The notes under the pieces were generated by a model, which made no database searches, was not told the DNA's origin, and worked only from the letters and a program-made list of their open reading frames with translations. The translations under genes were made by a program, and so were the position numbers. Of a stretch of DNA of 64,000 nt, positions 1-8,870 are shown one piece after another. Position 1 is the first letter of the stretch, and the number at the start of each line of letters is the position of its first letter. The stretch covers positions 248,001 through 312,000 of the forward strand of contig NZ_CANNCF010000001.1 of NCBI RefSeq assembly GCF_947503045.1, in the 5' to 3' direction. The stretch comes from an uncultured Tateyamaria sp. Its GTDB lineage: Bacteria; Pseudomonadota; Alphaproteobacteria; Rhodobacterales; Rhodobacteraceae.

Positions 1-2262
1 ATCGGTCACGTGATCAGCGCCGAAATGCATCCCGATGCCGACCGTCTGCGTGTCTGTCAGGTCGCCACAGACGAAGGCACCAAGCAGATCATTTGCGGAG
101 CACCCAACGCGCGCGAAGGAATCACGGTTGTCGTGGCTAAGCCCGGCGTCTACGTGCCCGGCATCGACACCACCATTGGCGTGGGCAAGATCCGCGGCAT
201 CGAAAGCTTTGGCATGATGGCTTCCGAACGCGAGATGGAGCTGTCGGACGAGCATGACGGCATCATCGAACTGCCCTCTGGCGAGGTGGGTGAACGCTTT
301 GTTGACTGGCTGGCGACCCATGACCCGGCCAAGGTTGACCCGGTGATCGAGATCGCCATCACCCCCAACCGCCCCGACGCGCTTGGCGTGCGTGGCATTG
401 CGCGCGATCTGGCGGCACGTGGTCTGGGATCGCTGAAACCCATGCGTGAACCGAGTGTCGAGGGGGCTTACCCGTCACCCGTGACCGTCACAATCGATGA
501 CGACACGCTGGATCAATGCCCCGTCTTCTTTGGCCGCCATATTCGCGGTGTCCAGAACGGGCCAAGCCCGTCGTGGCTGCAGGATCGCCTGCGCGCCATC
601 GGGTTGCGCCCGATTTCCTTCCTTGTGGATGTGACCAACTATTTCACCTTTGACCTCAACCGCCCCCTGCACGTCTTTGACGCGGACAAGATCGAAGGCA
701 GCACCTTGCGCGTGCACCGCGCGGCGGGCGGCGAGACCCTGATGGGCCTTGATGACAAGGAATACACGTTCGGCCCTGACATGACCCTGATTTCGGACAC
801 CCAAGGTGTCGAAAGCATCGGTGGCGTCATGGGTGGTGCCCGCACAGGCTGCACCGAAGAGACCGTCAACGTCTTTGTCGAGGCCGCCTATTTCGATCCG
901 GTCCGCACCGCCTATACGGGCCGCGCGCTCAAGATCAATTCCGACGCGCGCTATCGTTTTGAGCGGGGGATTGATCCCGCGTTCACGCCAACTGGCCTTG
1001 ATCTCGCCTGCGAGATGATTGTCGAACATGCAGGCGGCGAGGTGTCGAGCCGCGTGCAGGCGGGCGAGGTGCCCAACACGGCCCGCGCCTACCGTCTGAA
1101 CGCCGCCCGCGTTCAAAGCCTTGTGGGCATGGACATTCCCGAGGCCGAACAGCGCCAGACGCTCACGGCACTTGGGTTCCGCCTTGAGGGCGACATGGCG
1201 CAGGTGCCCAGCTGGCGCCCGGATGTGATGGGCGAGGCCGATCTGGTCGAAGAGGTGGCGCGCATTGCCTCGCTGACCAAGCTCAAAGGCCGTCCCTTGC
1301 CCCGTATCGGCGAGGGTGTCCCCAAGCCGGTGATGACGCCAATGCAACGCCGCGAACAGATCGCGCGGCGCACGACAGCGGCGTTGGGCTACAACGAATG
1401 CGTCACCTACAGCTTTATCGATCAGGCCTCGGCCGCACTGTTCGGCGGGGGTGACGACGCCACGATGCTGGAAAACCCGATCTCGTCGGACATGAGCCAT
1501 ATGCGCCCGGCGCTGTTGCCTGGCCTGTTGCAGGCCGCCGCGCGCAACCAGGCGCGCGGTTCGATGGATGTGGCTCTGTTCGAGGTCGGCCCCGCCTTTC
1601 ACGGCGGCGAGCCGGGCGAACAGCACTTGCTGGTCTCCGGCCTGCTGGTGGGCCGCACTGGTCCCAAGGACGTGCAAGGTGCCTCGCGCGCGGTCGATGT
1701 CTTTGACGTCAAGGCCGATGCCGAGGCGGTACTGGCCGCGATGGGTGCCCCGGCCCGGGTGCAAATCCTGCGCGGTGCTGCCGGGTGGTGGCACCCGGGC
1801 CGGCACGGCATGATCTGCCTTGGCCCCAAGAAGGTGCTGGGCGTGTTTGGCGAGTTGCACCCGCGCGTGGTCGAGGCGATGGACATCAAGGGGCCCGCGA
1901 TGGCCTTTACCCTGTGGCCCGGCGAAGTGCCGATGCCGCGCAAGGCCGGTGCCAACCGCGGTGCGCTGGAGATCAGCGACCTGCAGGGGGTGGAGCGCGA
2001 CTTTGCCTTTGTGGTGGATGCCGATGTCGAAGCGCTGACACTGGTCAACGCGGCCCTTGGGGCGGACAAGGCGTTGATCACGGATGTGCGCGTGTTTGAT
2101 GAGTTCATCGGCGGATCGCTGGGTGAGGACAAGAAATCCCTTGCCATCACCGTGCGCCTGCAACCGCGTGACGCGACGCTGAAGGATGCCGATATCGAAG
2201 CCGTCGGTCAGAAAGTGGTCGAAAAGGTCACCAAGGCGACGGGTGGTACCCTGCGCGGCTAG
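1..2262 (+). CDS. pheT: Phenylalanine--tRNA ligase beta subunit, 5' truncated by the window edge
   Basis: Charges tRNA-Phe in the cytoplasm as the beta chain of the alpha2beta2 PheST enzyme. The frame is already open at base 1, so about 40-45 N-terminal residues lie outside; 753 residues are visible. The N-terminal OB-fold tRNA-binding (EMAPII-like) region shows HPDADRLRVC near visible residue 15. The B3/B4 editing region ends near SDARYRFERGIDP (about residue 317). B5 and the catalytic-like core follow, and the last 95 or so residues are the ferredoxin-fold anticodon-binding domain (VERDFAFVVD near its start). The gene ends in TAG, which shares the palindrome CTAG with the stop of the convergent LysR gene. 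pheS would be expected upstream. Identification is secure; only the start is missing. Confidence 0.98.
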   Translation: MGHVISAEMHPDADRLRVCQVATDEGTKQIICGAPNAREGITVVVAKPGVYVPGIDTTIGVGKIRGIESFGMMASEREMELSDEHDGIIELPSGEVGERFVDWLATHDPAKVDPVIEIAITPNRPDALGVRGIARDLAARGLGSLKPMREPSVEGAYPSPVTVTIDDDTLDQCPVFFGRHIRGVQNGPSPSWLQDRLRAIGLRPISFLVDVTNYFTFDLNRPLHVFDADKIEGSTLRVHRAAGGETLMGLDDKEYTFGPDMTLISDTQGVESIGGVMGGARTGCTEETVNVFVEAAYFDPVRTAYTGRALKINSDARYRFERGIDPAFTPTGLDLACEMIVEHAGGEVSSRVQAGEVPNTARAYRLNAARVQSLVGMDIPEAEQRQTLTALGFRLEGDMAQVPSWRPDVMGEADLVEEVARIASLTKLKGRPLPRIGEGVPKPVMTPMQRREQIARRTTAALGYNECVTYSFIDQASAALFGGGDDATMLENPISSDMSHMRPALLPGLLQAAARNQARGSMDVALFEVGPAFHGGEPGEQHLLVSGLLVGRTGPKDVQGASRAVDVFDVKADAEAVLAAMGAPARVQILRGAAGWWHPGRHGMICLGPKKVLGVFGELHPRVVEAMDIKGPAMAFTLWPGEVPMPRKAGANRGALEISDLQGVERDFAFVVDADVEALTLVNAALGADKALITDVRVFDEFIGGSLGEDKKSLAITVRLQPRDATLKDADIEAVGQKVVEKVTKATGGTLRG

Positions 2263-3146
2263 ACCTCGCGTTCGCCCAGCATCTCAGCAAGAAGATCGAA
2301 CACCAGCCGGATACGGCGGCTGGTGTGCAGGTCGCGGTGCGTGACCAGCCAGACCGGAAAGGACAGGTCGGTGACCTCACCCAACACAGGCTCGACATCA
2401 TCAAACTGACCCGCGATGTCCTGCGACATCGGAAATATGCCGAAGCCTTTGCGCACCATCTCCCAAATGGTGATGCCGCTGGTGGACCCGGACCGCAGGT
2501 TTTCGGCCCGCACCGGAATCCCGCGCTCATGCATGGCCTGCATGAACAGCGTATCATCACCCATACTGATGAAATCATGCTGTTCCAGCTCGGACAGTTG
2601 CGCTGGTCGGCCACGCGCAGCGAGATAACCCTTTGAAGCGTAAAGGTTGGCAGGGGCGTCGCCAATGCTGCGCGCGATCAGATCGGATTGGTCTGGGCGC
2701 ACATGACGGATGGCGATGTCGGCCTCGCGTTTGAGGATATCGCGCACGTCATTGCTGGCGATCACGTCCACCCGCAGCCGCGGCGCAAGAGCGCGCAGTT
2801 TCAGCAACGTGTCGGGCAGAACATAGGCGCTCATCATGTCGCTGGCGGTGATGCGGACGGTCCCCTCGAGCGTTTGCCCGCGCCCGTAGGCCAGCATCGC
2901 GATCCGGTTGGCAGCGTCGCCCATGGCCCGCGCGTCCGTTAGCAGGTCGCGTCCCGCATCCGTTAGGGTCATGCTGCGCGCTGTGCGTTCGAACAGGGCA
3001 AGGCCCAACTCTTCTTCCAGGGCGCTGACCTGGCGACCGACTGTGGGCTGGGTCAGGCCCAGCTTGCGCGCCGCCGCCGACAGTGATCCCGTCTCTGCCG
3101 TGGCCAGTAACGCCCGCATGCGGTTCCAGTCAAACATGTTATCCAT
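2259..3146 (-). CDS. LysR-family transcriptional regulator
   Basis: A 295-residue DNA-binding regulator. The N-terminal winged helix-turn-helix (about residues 5-64) contains SLSAAARKLGLTQPTVGRQV, and the rest is the two-lobed periplasmic-binding-like effector domain. It is transcribed away from the methyltransferase at 3232 across an 85-base gap, the usual arrangement when a LysR protein controls its neighbour; that control is inference. ATG 3146 is given; ATG 3137 (MFDWNRM) is nearly as good, since neither has a strong ribosome site. The stop codon overlaps the pheT stop. The effector is unknown. Confidence 0.9.
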   Translation of the reverse strand: MDNMFDWNRMRALLATAETGSLSAAARKLGLTQPTVGRQVSALEEELGLALFERTARSMTLTDAGRDLLTDARAMGDAANRIAMLAYGRGQTLEGTVRITASDMMSAYVLPDTLLKLRALAPRLRVDVIASNDVRDILKREADIAIRHVRPDQSDLIARSIGDAPANLYASKGYLAARGRPAQLSELEQHDFISMGDDTLFMQAMHERGIPVRAENLRSGSTSGITIWEMVRKGFGIFPMSQDIAGQFDDVEPVLGEVTDLSFPVWLVTHRDLHTSRRIRLVFDLLAEMLGEREV

Positions 3147-3231
3147 GCGATTTTGTATACCTTCCCTGCGAAATTCGCTAATTTTCAGCGCTGGTCACGG
3201 TCATTATATGCGCGCATGAAGGAGACATACA

Positions 3232-3861
3232 ATGAAATCAAATCCGGACTTCTGGAGCAAAATTTCCGAGAAATACGCAGCCTCGCCCATTTCCGACATC
3301 GGGGCCTATGAGGCGACGATGGATCGTGTTCTGGTCCATCTGCCAAAGGACGCGCGGGTTCTCGAGCTTGGATGCGGCACCGGTTCCACTGCGCTGCGCC
3401 TTGCGCCGCATGTCCACAGCATCGTCGCAACGGATTTCGCAGACGGCATGATCGCGCAGGCCAAGGCCAAGCCGGGGGCCGATAACGCGCAGTTTCTATG
3501 TGCCGACGCCTTTGATCCGGCGCTGGAGGATGGCGTGTTCGATGTGGTGATGGGGTTCAACCTGTTTCATCTGGTCGAGGACACGCCTGCTGTCATGGGC
3601 CGCATACACGATCTGCTGGTGCCGGGCGGGCTGTTCATCTCAAAATCTGTTTGCCTCGGGGAACGTTCGCTCGGCCTGAAATTCGGGCTGATGAAACGGC
3701 TTATTCCTGTGTTGCAATGGGTTGGCAAAGCCCCTTTTGTCCGGTTCGAGACCATTGCGGGTCTGGAGGCCGACATTGTCGCGTCGGGGTTCGAGATCAT
3801 CGAGACGGGGGACTATCCTGCCCGTCCGCCAAGCCATTTTGTCGTCGCCAAACGGGTCTGA
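3232..3861 (+). CDS. Class I SAM-dependent methyltransferase
   Basis: A 209-residue methyltransferase with a Rossmann core: motif I VLELGCGTGSTALRL near residue 40, the acidic end of strand 2 at VATDFADGMI, and VMGFNLFHLV near residue 105, as in Methyltransf_11/25 proteins. No membrane segment is evident. A strong AAGGAG lies 6-7 bases before the ATG. It is divergent from the LysR gene at 2259-3146 and may be its target. The substrate cannot be told from sequence; UbiE-like small-molecule methylation is one possibility. Confidence 0.85.
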   Translation: MKSNPDFWSKISEKYAASPISDIGAYEATMDRVLVHLPKDARVLELGCGTGSTALRLAPHVHSIVATDFADGMIAQAKAKPGADNAQFLCADAFDPALEDGVFDVVMGFNLFHLVEDTPAVMGRIHDLLVPGGLFISKSVCLGERSLGLKFGLMKRLIPVLQWVGKAPFVRFETIAGLEADIVASGFEIIETGDYPARPPSHFVVAKRV

Positions 3862-3923
3862 CCCTTGCCTCATCTGTGCAACCTGACAGGATGGGGGCGA
3901 ACCGAACCCAAGGGAGCAGGCGC

Positions 3924-4370
3924 ATGCTGAACGTTTACCTATCTGGCGAAATCCACACGGACTGGCGCGAGCAGATCATTGACGGGGCACAAGGTCTGGA
4001 TGTGACCTTTCACGGGCCGGTCACTGATCATGGGGCCAGCGATGATTGCGGTGTCGTGATCCTTGGGGCAGAGCCGGACAAGTACTGGCACGACCATAAG
4101 GGCGCCATGGTCAATGCCATCCGTACCCGCAAGGGGATTGCGGAGGCCGATGTGGTCGTTGTCCGCTTTGGCGATCAGTACAAGCAGTGGAACGCCGCCT
4201 TTGATGCGGGATATGCGGCGGCCTTGGGCAAGTCGCTGATCATCCTGCACGGGCCTGACCATGCCCATGCCTTGAAAGAGGTGGACGCCGCCGCGCTGGC
4301 CGTGGCGCGGGAGCCGGCGCAGGTGGTTGATATCTTGCGGTATGCGATGACCGGGGCGTTGCCGAAATAG
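3924..4370 (+). CDS. YtoQ family protein
   Basis: A 148-residue soluble protein that I recognise as YtoQ-like, distantly related to nucleoside 2-deoxyribosyltransferases: MLNVYLSGEIHTDWRE at the N-terminus, then VILGAEPDKYWHDH and ADVVVVRFGDQYKQWNAAFDAGYAAALGK. The last stretch resembles the region of that fold that holds the catalytic Glu/Asp. No activity is established for the family, so a function in nucleoside handling is only a guess. The ATG at 3924 has AGGGAG 7 bases upstream; the longer open frame before it overlaps the methyltransferase and is unlikely to be translated. It lies 62 bases after the methyltransferase and may be co-transcribed. Confidence 0.8.
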   Translation: MLNVYLSGEIHTDWREQIIDGAQGLDVTFHGPVTDHGASDDCGVVILGAEPDKYWHDHKGAMVNAIRTRKGIAEADVVVVRFGDQYKQWNAAFDAGYAAALGKSLIILHGPDHAHALKEVDAAALAVAREPAQVVDILRYAMTGALPK

Positions 4371-4377
4371 CGGATAG

Positions 4378-4402
4378 GCCGGAGTCCGACGCGGACTCCG
4401 GC
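4378..4402. terminator. 11-bp perfect hairpin between convergent genes
   Basis: GCCGGAGTCCG and CGGACTCCGGC pair perfectly around an ACG loop, just after the YtoQ stop. There is no clean T-tract on either strand (TGATCTTTG follows on +), so it may be a weak terminator or an mRNA-end stabiliser rather than a strong intrinsic terminator. Confidence 0.55.
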
Positions 4403-4428
4403 TGATCTTTGTCTCAAAGACCGTTTTT

Positions 4429-4473
4429 GGGGGCGCTGCCCCCACACCCCCGTGGTATTTCTGGTCAGAAGAA
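4429..4473 (-). repeat. Dispersed intergenic repeat, copy A
   Basis: Read on the - strand it begins just after the glutathione-transferase stop with TTCTTCTGACCAGAAATACC and runs into a G-rich part and a GGGGGC/GCCCCC stem-loop. The 29 bases at 4445-4473 are identical to 9890-9918 (copy B). Related copies are at 39225-39282 and, in the other orientation, 10051-10080. It probably forms an RNA 3' end; it is not coding. Confidence 0.8.
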
Positions 4474-4475
4474 GA

Positions 4476-5174
4476 TCAGGGACGTTGCGGGATATTCTTG
4501 CCCTTGTCCACAGCCGGGCGCGCCATGAAGCGGTCGAGGTAGGCAACGAGGTTCTTGTGGTCGTCCCAGCCCACCATGTCGCGCGCTTCGTAAAAGTTCA
4601 GCGCGTTGAGCCATGGAGCGATTGCGATATCGGCAATGGAGAATTGCCCGGTCACCCAGTCCTGCCCGTCCAGCTGTTTTTCCAGCACGGCCAGCAGGCG
4701 CTTGGCCTCGTCCACATAACGTTGCTGGGGCCGTTTATCTTCCCACTGGCTTCCCGCGAATTTCACGAAAAAGCCCATCTGCCCCAGCATCGGCCCGAGG
4801 CCGCCCATCTGGAACATCAGCCACTGGATCGTGCGCGCCTTGTCACTGGCGGTTTCGCCGATCAGCTTGCCGGATTTCTCGGCGAGATAGATCAGGATCG
4901 CGCCAGACTCAAACAGGCCCACAGGCGTGCCATCCGGACCGTTCGGGTCAATGATCGCCGGGATCTTGTTGTTGGGGTTGAGCGACAGGAATTCGGGGCT
5001 TTTCACATCTGCATCGGACAGGGTGACGAGGTGGGCCTCGTAGGGGATCTGCATCTCTTCAAGGGCGATGGAGGCCTTGACCCCATTGGGCGTCGGAAAC
5101 GAAAAAAGTTGCAGGATGTCCGGGTTCTTCGGAGTCCATTTCTGCGTGATCGGGAAGGCGCTGAGGTCGGCCAT
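4476..5174 (-). CDS. Glutathione S-transferase family protein (YghU/YfcG-like)
   Basis: A 232-residue cytosolic glutathione-dependent enzyme. The N-terminal thioredoxin-like domain carries FSFPTPNGVKASIALEE, followed by NKIPAIID (the cis-Pro) and LFESGAILIYLAEK, where Glu-Ser bind glutathione. The helical C-terminal domain has QFSIADIAIAPWL. The N-terminal extension before PDILQLFSF and the Thr-Pro-Asn sequence fit the Nu-class/Ure2-like disulfide-reductase group typified by E. coli YghU and YfcG. ATG 5174 is preceded by AGGAGAG. It stands alone, convergent with the YtoQ gene. The substrate is unknown. Confidence 0.9.
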   Translation of the reverse strand: MADLSAFPITQKWTPKNPDILQLFSFPTPNGVKASIALEEMQIPYEAHLVTLSDADVKSPEFLSLNPNNKIPAIIDPNGPDGTPVGLFESGAILIYLAEKSGKLIGETASDKARTIQWLMFQMGGLGPMLGQMGFFVKFAGSQWEDKRPQQRYVDEAKRLLAVLEKQLDGQDWVTGQFSIADIAIAPWLNALNFYEARDMVGWDDHKNLVAYLDRFMARPAVDKGKNIPQRP

Positions 5175-5323
5175 TTGGGTCTCTCCTGTTTGTGCTGTTT
5201 AAGACATAGGGGAAAAGTGCGAACAAAATACCCTTTGAGATGTCTGGCCATGTGTTATCTGCTGTTCATCAGCGCACAATGCCGCAAGAAGCGTGCTGCG
5301 CAAGACTGAGTGAGGGACAACAT

Positions 5324-5758
5324 ATGCTAAACGAATTCAAAGACTTCATCGCCAAGGGCAATGTCATGGACATGGCTGTTGGTATCATCATTGGTGCGGC
5401 GTTCACGGCGATCGTGTCGTCGCTGGTTGCCGATTTGATCAACCCGTTCATCGGATTGTTCATGGGCGGCATCGACTTTACCAACATGTATGTCGTGCTG
5501 TCGGGCGAGGTTGCCGCCGGAACATCGCTTGAGGCCGCACGCGAGGCCGGGGCAGCGGTGTTTGCTTATGGCTCTTTCATCATGGCCATCATCAACTTCC
5601 TGATCATCGCCTTTGTGGTGTTCATGCTGGTGCGCAACGTCAACAAGATCAAGGAAGCAGCAACCGCAGACGAGCCCGAGGCCGAAGAGGCCCCAGCTGG
5701 TCCAAGCGAGCTGGATGTTCTTTTGGAGATCCGCGACTCGCTCGCCAAACAGGGCTAA
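5324..5758 (+). CDS. mscL: Large-conductance mechanosensitive channel MscL
   Basis: Inner-membrane tension-gated pore that releases solutes on osmotic downshock. It has 144 residues, normal for the family. [20 protein letters not shown] is the amphipathic N-terminus and the start of TM1 ([16 protein letters not shown]); the second segment is [19 protein letters not shown], and an acidic linker and C-terminal helix follow ([15 protein letters not shown]). The ATG at 5324 follows GAGGGA by 6 bases. A clear intrinsic terminator follows, so it is probably monocistronic. Confidence 0.97.
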   Translation: MLNEFKDFIAKGNVMDMAVGIIIGAAFTAIVSSLVADLINPFIGLFMGGIDFTNMYVVLSGEVAAGTSLEAAREAGAAVFAYGSFIMAIINFLIIAFVVFMLVRNVNKIKEAATADEPEAEEAPAGPSELDVLLEIRDSLAKQG

Positions 5759-5777
5759 GCCACATCGCTGACAATAT

Positions 5778-5810
5778 GCGCCGCTCCGGACTTCGGGGCG
5801 GCGTTTTTTT
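5778..5810 (+). terminator. Intrinsic terminator of mscL
   Basis: CGCCGCTCCG pairs with CGGGGCGGCG around a 5-base loop and is followed by seven T residues, 20 bases after the mscL stop. Confidence 0.9.
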
Positions 5811-5819
5811 ATGCGCGGT

Positions 5820-7319
5820 TCAGCCGGGCAGGTGCCAATAGTCCTCTCCATCTTTGGACAAGACACGATAGGCGACGGTGCGCGCATCTGGTGGCCGCGT
5901 GCCAAAGCGCATCAGATTGCCCAGATCGGTCAGGATTTCGCGGTCCTCGGCGAACAGCGAATGGTCGAGGAATGAATCGTCTCCGAGATATTTCTGCAGA
6001 GAAAAGACGCGATTGCCCACGGCGCTGATGTCGATGGTATCAATGCCTGCCACCACCACAGGGCCGGTCTGCCCAGGTACATCTCCGGCGCGCGGATAGT
6101 CGTTGCGCAGCTTTTTCGACGCGATCAGCGCCAGATCGGTGGCGCAGGCATAAAGCGTGACGCCTTTGGCGAATTTCTGCATGTAGTCGCTGACATCGCG
6201 AAAGGTGCCCACGTCGATGTCGGGAGCCGCCAGGATCAGCTGGTCGATAGTCTTGGTGTTGCGCGCCTGTATCTTGGTGCCGGCCTTGTCGAACCATTCC
6301 GCCAGCAGCTTGTTGCCCATGGAATGGGTGATCATGTGCACTCGCTCGACCCCCCGGGTTTGCAACACGAGGTCCACGAATTCATCCAGATGGGTCGCGG
6401 CCTGATCCGCGCTTTCGATGTCCGTCACATAGTTGATCGTGCCCTTGATCCCGCCGCCCATTGCGGGCCAGGAATAGAGGAACGCAGGCCCGTCAAAGCC
6501 GATGTCTTCGGCCATCTGCGCACAACGGAACAGGGCCGCGTTGAACTGGACGTTGAACCCGTGCACGAAGATGAACGCAGATTTGTCGAACCGGGTGGCA
6601 CTTTGCGCTTCGGCCGCAGCGGCGGTGGTGAAGGTGTTGGCATCCACGGGGCGGCAATCGGAGATGGTGAAATGCTTGGCCGCTTTTTCCCGTTCGATGG
6701 TAAAGCCCAGGATTGGCATCGTGCGCGGGCGCGGGATTGTCCCCCACGGGCGTTTGCGCGGCACGGTGATATGGGCAATGCCAAGGGTCAGCTCACCACT
6801 GCGCTCATGACCAAAGTTTACGACGTCTTTCGACATCGTCGCCGCGCGCCGGTCGGTGCCAAAGAACACCCGGCGCATGTCGTAGTCCGGGTGATCTTCG
6901 GGCATGGTCGGAATGGACATGGGGCTGACCGGTGGCGGTGCCGCAGTTGCCGGACTGCCTGTTGTTTCGGTGTGATCGGGCGGCAGTTCGAACGGGTCGG
7001 AAAAATCCGAGCTGAAGGGATCGTCGAGGTTGGTCGCTGCGGGTTCCTGGCGTTCTTTTGTGGTCAGGTCCACGTCTTCGGGGATATAGGGCGGGGGCGG
7101 CGATTCCTTTGAGGTTTCGGGCTTGCGGTTCGGGCGCGGCGCGCCCTTTGGCTGAATATACCGGTCAAACCGCCGCTCGACGTGAAGCTTGCGCTGATAG
7201 CTACGGCCGATCACCCGGTAGATTAGATAGGCGATCGCAAGGACGCTGATCCCAACCAGCAGCGGCCCAATCCAGCCAATCTCCAGAACAAGACGGATAT
7301 CATCAACAACAATTTCCAT
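5820..7319 (-). CDS. Membrane-anchored alpha/beta hydrolase (DUF900 type)
   Basis: A 499-residue protein with one N-terminal membrane segment (about residues 10-32, GWIGPLLVGISVLAIAYLIYRV), then about 120 residues rich in Pro, Glu and Asp with no obvious fold, then a hydrolase domain. The domain shows FIFVHGFNVQFN (oxyanion region), YSWPAMG, and the nucleophile elbow HSMGN in MITHSMGNKLLAEWF, followed by LAAPDID, as in DUF900 proteins. The catalytic domain probably sits on the periplasmic or cytoplasmic membrane face; orientation is not determined. The first in-frame start is TTG at 7346; I prefer ATG 7319, which has GGTGGG just upstream. The substrate is unknown. Confidence 0.85.
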   Translation of the reverse strand: MEIVVDDIRLVLEIGWIGPLLVGISVLAIAYLIYRVIGRSYQRKLHVERRFDRYIQPKGAPRPNRKPETSKESPPPPYIPEDVDLTTKERQEPAATNLDDPFSSDFSDPFELPPDHTETTGSPATAAPPPVSPMSIPTMPEDHPDYDMRRVFFGTDRRAATMSKDVVNFGHERSGELTLGIAHITVPRKRPWGTIPRPRTMPILGFTIEREKAAKHFTISDCRPVDANTFTTAAAAEAQSATRFDKSAFIFVHGFNVQFNAALFRCAQMAEDIGFDGPAFLYSWPAMGGGIKGTINYVTDIESADQAATHLDEFVDLVLQTRGVERVHMITHSMGNKLLAEWFDKAGTKIQARNTKTIDQLILAAPDIDVGTFRDVSDYMQKFAKGVTLYACATDLALIASKKLRNDYPRAGDVPGQTGPVVVAGIDTIDISAVGNRVFSLQKYLGDDSFLDHSLFAEDREILTDLGNLMRFGTRPPDARTVAYRVLSKDGEDYWHLPG

Positions 7320-7390
7320 GACCCACCAATTGCTTTGCTGAAACAACTGCAGGTTAGCGAACTCCGTGGTTCTGGCAAAAGGTTAATCGC

Positions 7391-7426
7391 ACAAAAACAA
7401 ACCCCCGCGGCGGGGCCACGGGGGTT
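7391..7426 (-). terminator. Intrinsic terminator of rpsU
   Basis: On the - strand AACCCCCG and CGGGGGTT pair around a GC-rich loop and are followed by TGTTTTTGTG, about 30 bases after the rpsU stop. Confidence 0.75.
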
Positions 7427-7456
7427 GAAACTGTGTCAAACAGCGCGGGCTTGGAC

Positions 7457-7663
7457 TTACATCATGCCTTCGCGTTGCGCTTTTTTGCGTGCCAGCTTGC
7501 GGGCACGGCGGATCGCTTCAGCTTTCTCGCGCGCTTTTTTCTCGGACGGTTTCTCGAAATGTTGCTTGAGCTTCATTTCACGGAACACGCCTTCGCGCTG
7601 GAGCTTTTTCTTCAGAGCCCGGAGGGCCTGATCGACATTGTTGTCGCGAACACTAACCTGCAT
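7457..7663 (-). CDS. rpsU: 30S ribosomal protein S21
   Basis: A 68-residue, strongly basic component of the small ribosomal subunit. It starts [20 protein letters not shown], the usual bS21 N-terminus, continues [20 protein letters not shown] and ends in an Arg/Lys/Ala-rich helix. AGGTGG lies upstream of the ATG. It has its own terminator and is divergent from the COQ9 gene. Confidence 0.97.
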   Translation of the reverse strand: MQVSVRDNNVDQALRALKKKLQREGVFREMKLKQHFEKPSEKKAREKAEAIRRARKLARKKAQREGMM

Positions 7664-7770
7664 GTGGTTGTCACCACCTTTCTAGTTTCGAGTTGCAAGG
7701 ATTTGCAGGAAGTGGCCACATAGCAAGAGCGCCCTAGTTTGTCCAGTGCCTTGCGGAACAGGAGACCGTT

Positions 7771-8466
7771 ATGACCACCCCCTATGAAACGACCAAGGAT
7801 GCACTGCTGGATGCGGCCCTGATGCATGTGCCGTTCGATGGCTGGTCCGAGACGACGTTCAAGGCGGCGGCCGCTGATGCAGATGTCGATCTGGCCATGG
7901 CCCGCGCTGTTTGCCCGCGCGGCGCGCTTGATCTGGCGCTGGCCCATCACGCCCGCGGCGATGCAGCGATGGTGGCCCGTCTCAAGTCTGACGAGCTGCC
8001 CGACCGCTTTAGCGACAAGATCGCCGCCGGGGTTCGTTTCCGGATCGAAGCGGTCAGCGACAAAGAGGCGGTGCGCCGGGGCACGACCCTCTTTGCCCTG
8101 CCCATGCATGCCGCCGATGGCGCCAAAGCGATCTGGGGCACGGCGGACAAGATCTGGGACACGCTGGGTGACACATCCGAGGATGTAAACTGGTACACCA
8201 AACGCGCTACGCTTGCGGGCGTGTACAGCACCACAGTACTCTACTGGCTGGGCGACGACAGCACCGACAATCAGGCCACTTGGGCCTTTCTGGACCGTAG
8301 GATCGCCGATGTGATGCAGATCGAGAAGGTCAAGGCGCAGGTGCGCGACAACAAGCTGCTCAGCACCGTGTTTGCAGGTCCGAACTGGCTGCTCGGTCAG
8401 ATCAAGGCCCCGCCGCGTATGCCCAACCCGGACCTTCCCGGTATGTGGAATTCACGCGGCGATTAG
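7771..8466 (+). CDS. COQ9-family ubiquinone biosynthesis protein
   Basis: A 231-residue protein of the COQ9 family, which has a TetR-like fold, binds lipid and supports ubiquinone hydroxylation by COQ7-type enzymes. Seen here: an N-terminal helical segment (ALLDAALMHVPFDGWSETTF) and the typical C-terminal part YTKRATLAGVYSTTVLYWLGDDS, then TWAFLDRRIADVM. AGGAG precedes the ATG by 7 bases. Its 3' end overlaps the convergent membrane-protein gene by 15 bases. Its precise role in bacteria is inferred from the family. Confidence 0.9.
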   Translation: MTTPYETTKDALLDAALMHVPFDGWSETTFKAAAADADVDLAMARAVCPRGALDLALAHHARGDAAMVARLKSDELPDRFSDKIAAGVRFRIEAVSDKEAVRRGTTLFALPMHAADGAKAIWGTADKIWDTLGDTSEDVNWYTKRATLAGVYSTTVLYWLGDDSTDNQATWAFLDRRIADVMQIEKVKAQVRDNKLLSTVFAGPNWLLGQIKAPPRMPNPDLPGMWNSRGD

Positions 8467-8814
8467 ACCTGCACGCAGCGCGGTGATGCAAACGGTGAGT
8501 TGGGCGACAACCACCAGCACGTTTGTGATGACAACCGGATTGGCGATGCCCACCACCCAGACCGTTCCCAGCTTGTAGGTGATTTGCACGGCAAACAGCG
8601 CAAGGGTCATTGGGATGGCCCAAGGGTGCCCGTCGACATGCAGACCGATCAGCGCGAGGCTCACCGGCGCGATCGATGCGTAAATACAGGCCAATATCCG
8701 TCGCGCCGGGCTGTCTAAGCCTAAGGCTGCTTGCAGTCCCGCGCTGTCCCGACCCAATGACCAAAGCACGGGGACCAGCACGGCAACGTTCAGCATCAGC
8801 GCAGTGATCTGCAT
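8452..8814 (-). CDS. Small four-helix membrane protein, function unknown
   Basis: A 120-residue hydrophobic protein with about four predicted membrane segments: ITALMLNVAVLVPVLWSL, ILACIYASIAPVSLALIGL, AIPMTLALFAVQITYKL and ITNVLVVVAQLTVCITALR. I do not recognise a catalytic motif. It is divergent from the quinone oxidoreductase (56-base gap) and its last 15 bases overlap the COQ9 gene tail to tail. Confidence 0.75.
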   Translation of the reverse strand: MQITALMLNVAVLVPVLWSLGRDSAGLQAALGLDSPARRILACIYASIAPVSLALIGLHVDGHPWAIPMTLALFAVQITYKLGTVWVVGIANPVVITNVLVVVAQLTVCITALRAGLIAA

Positions 8815-8870
8815 TTGGATTCCTTTCCCGTTCTCAATAGGGATACGATGCCGGAAAAGGAGTGGATGCC

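Noticed and set aside
475-2163. 562-codon open frame opposite pheT
   Set aside because: High GC leaves long antisense frames open; the product has no recognisable domain and pheT is certain.
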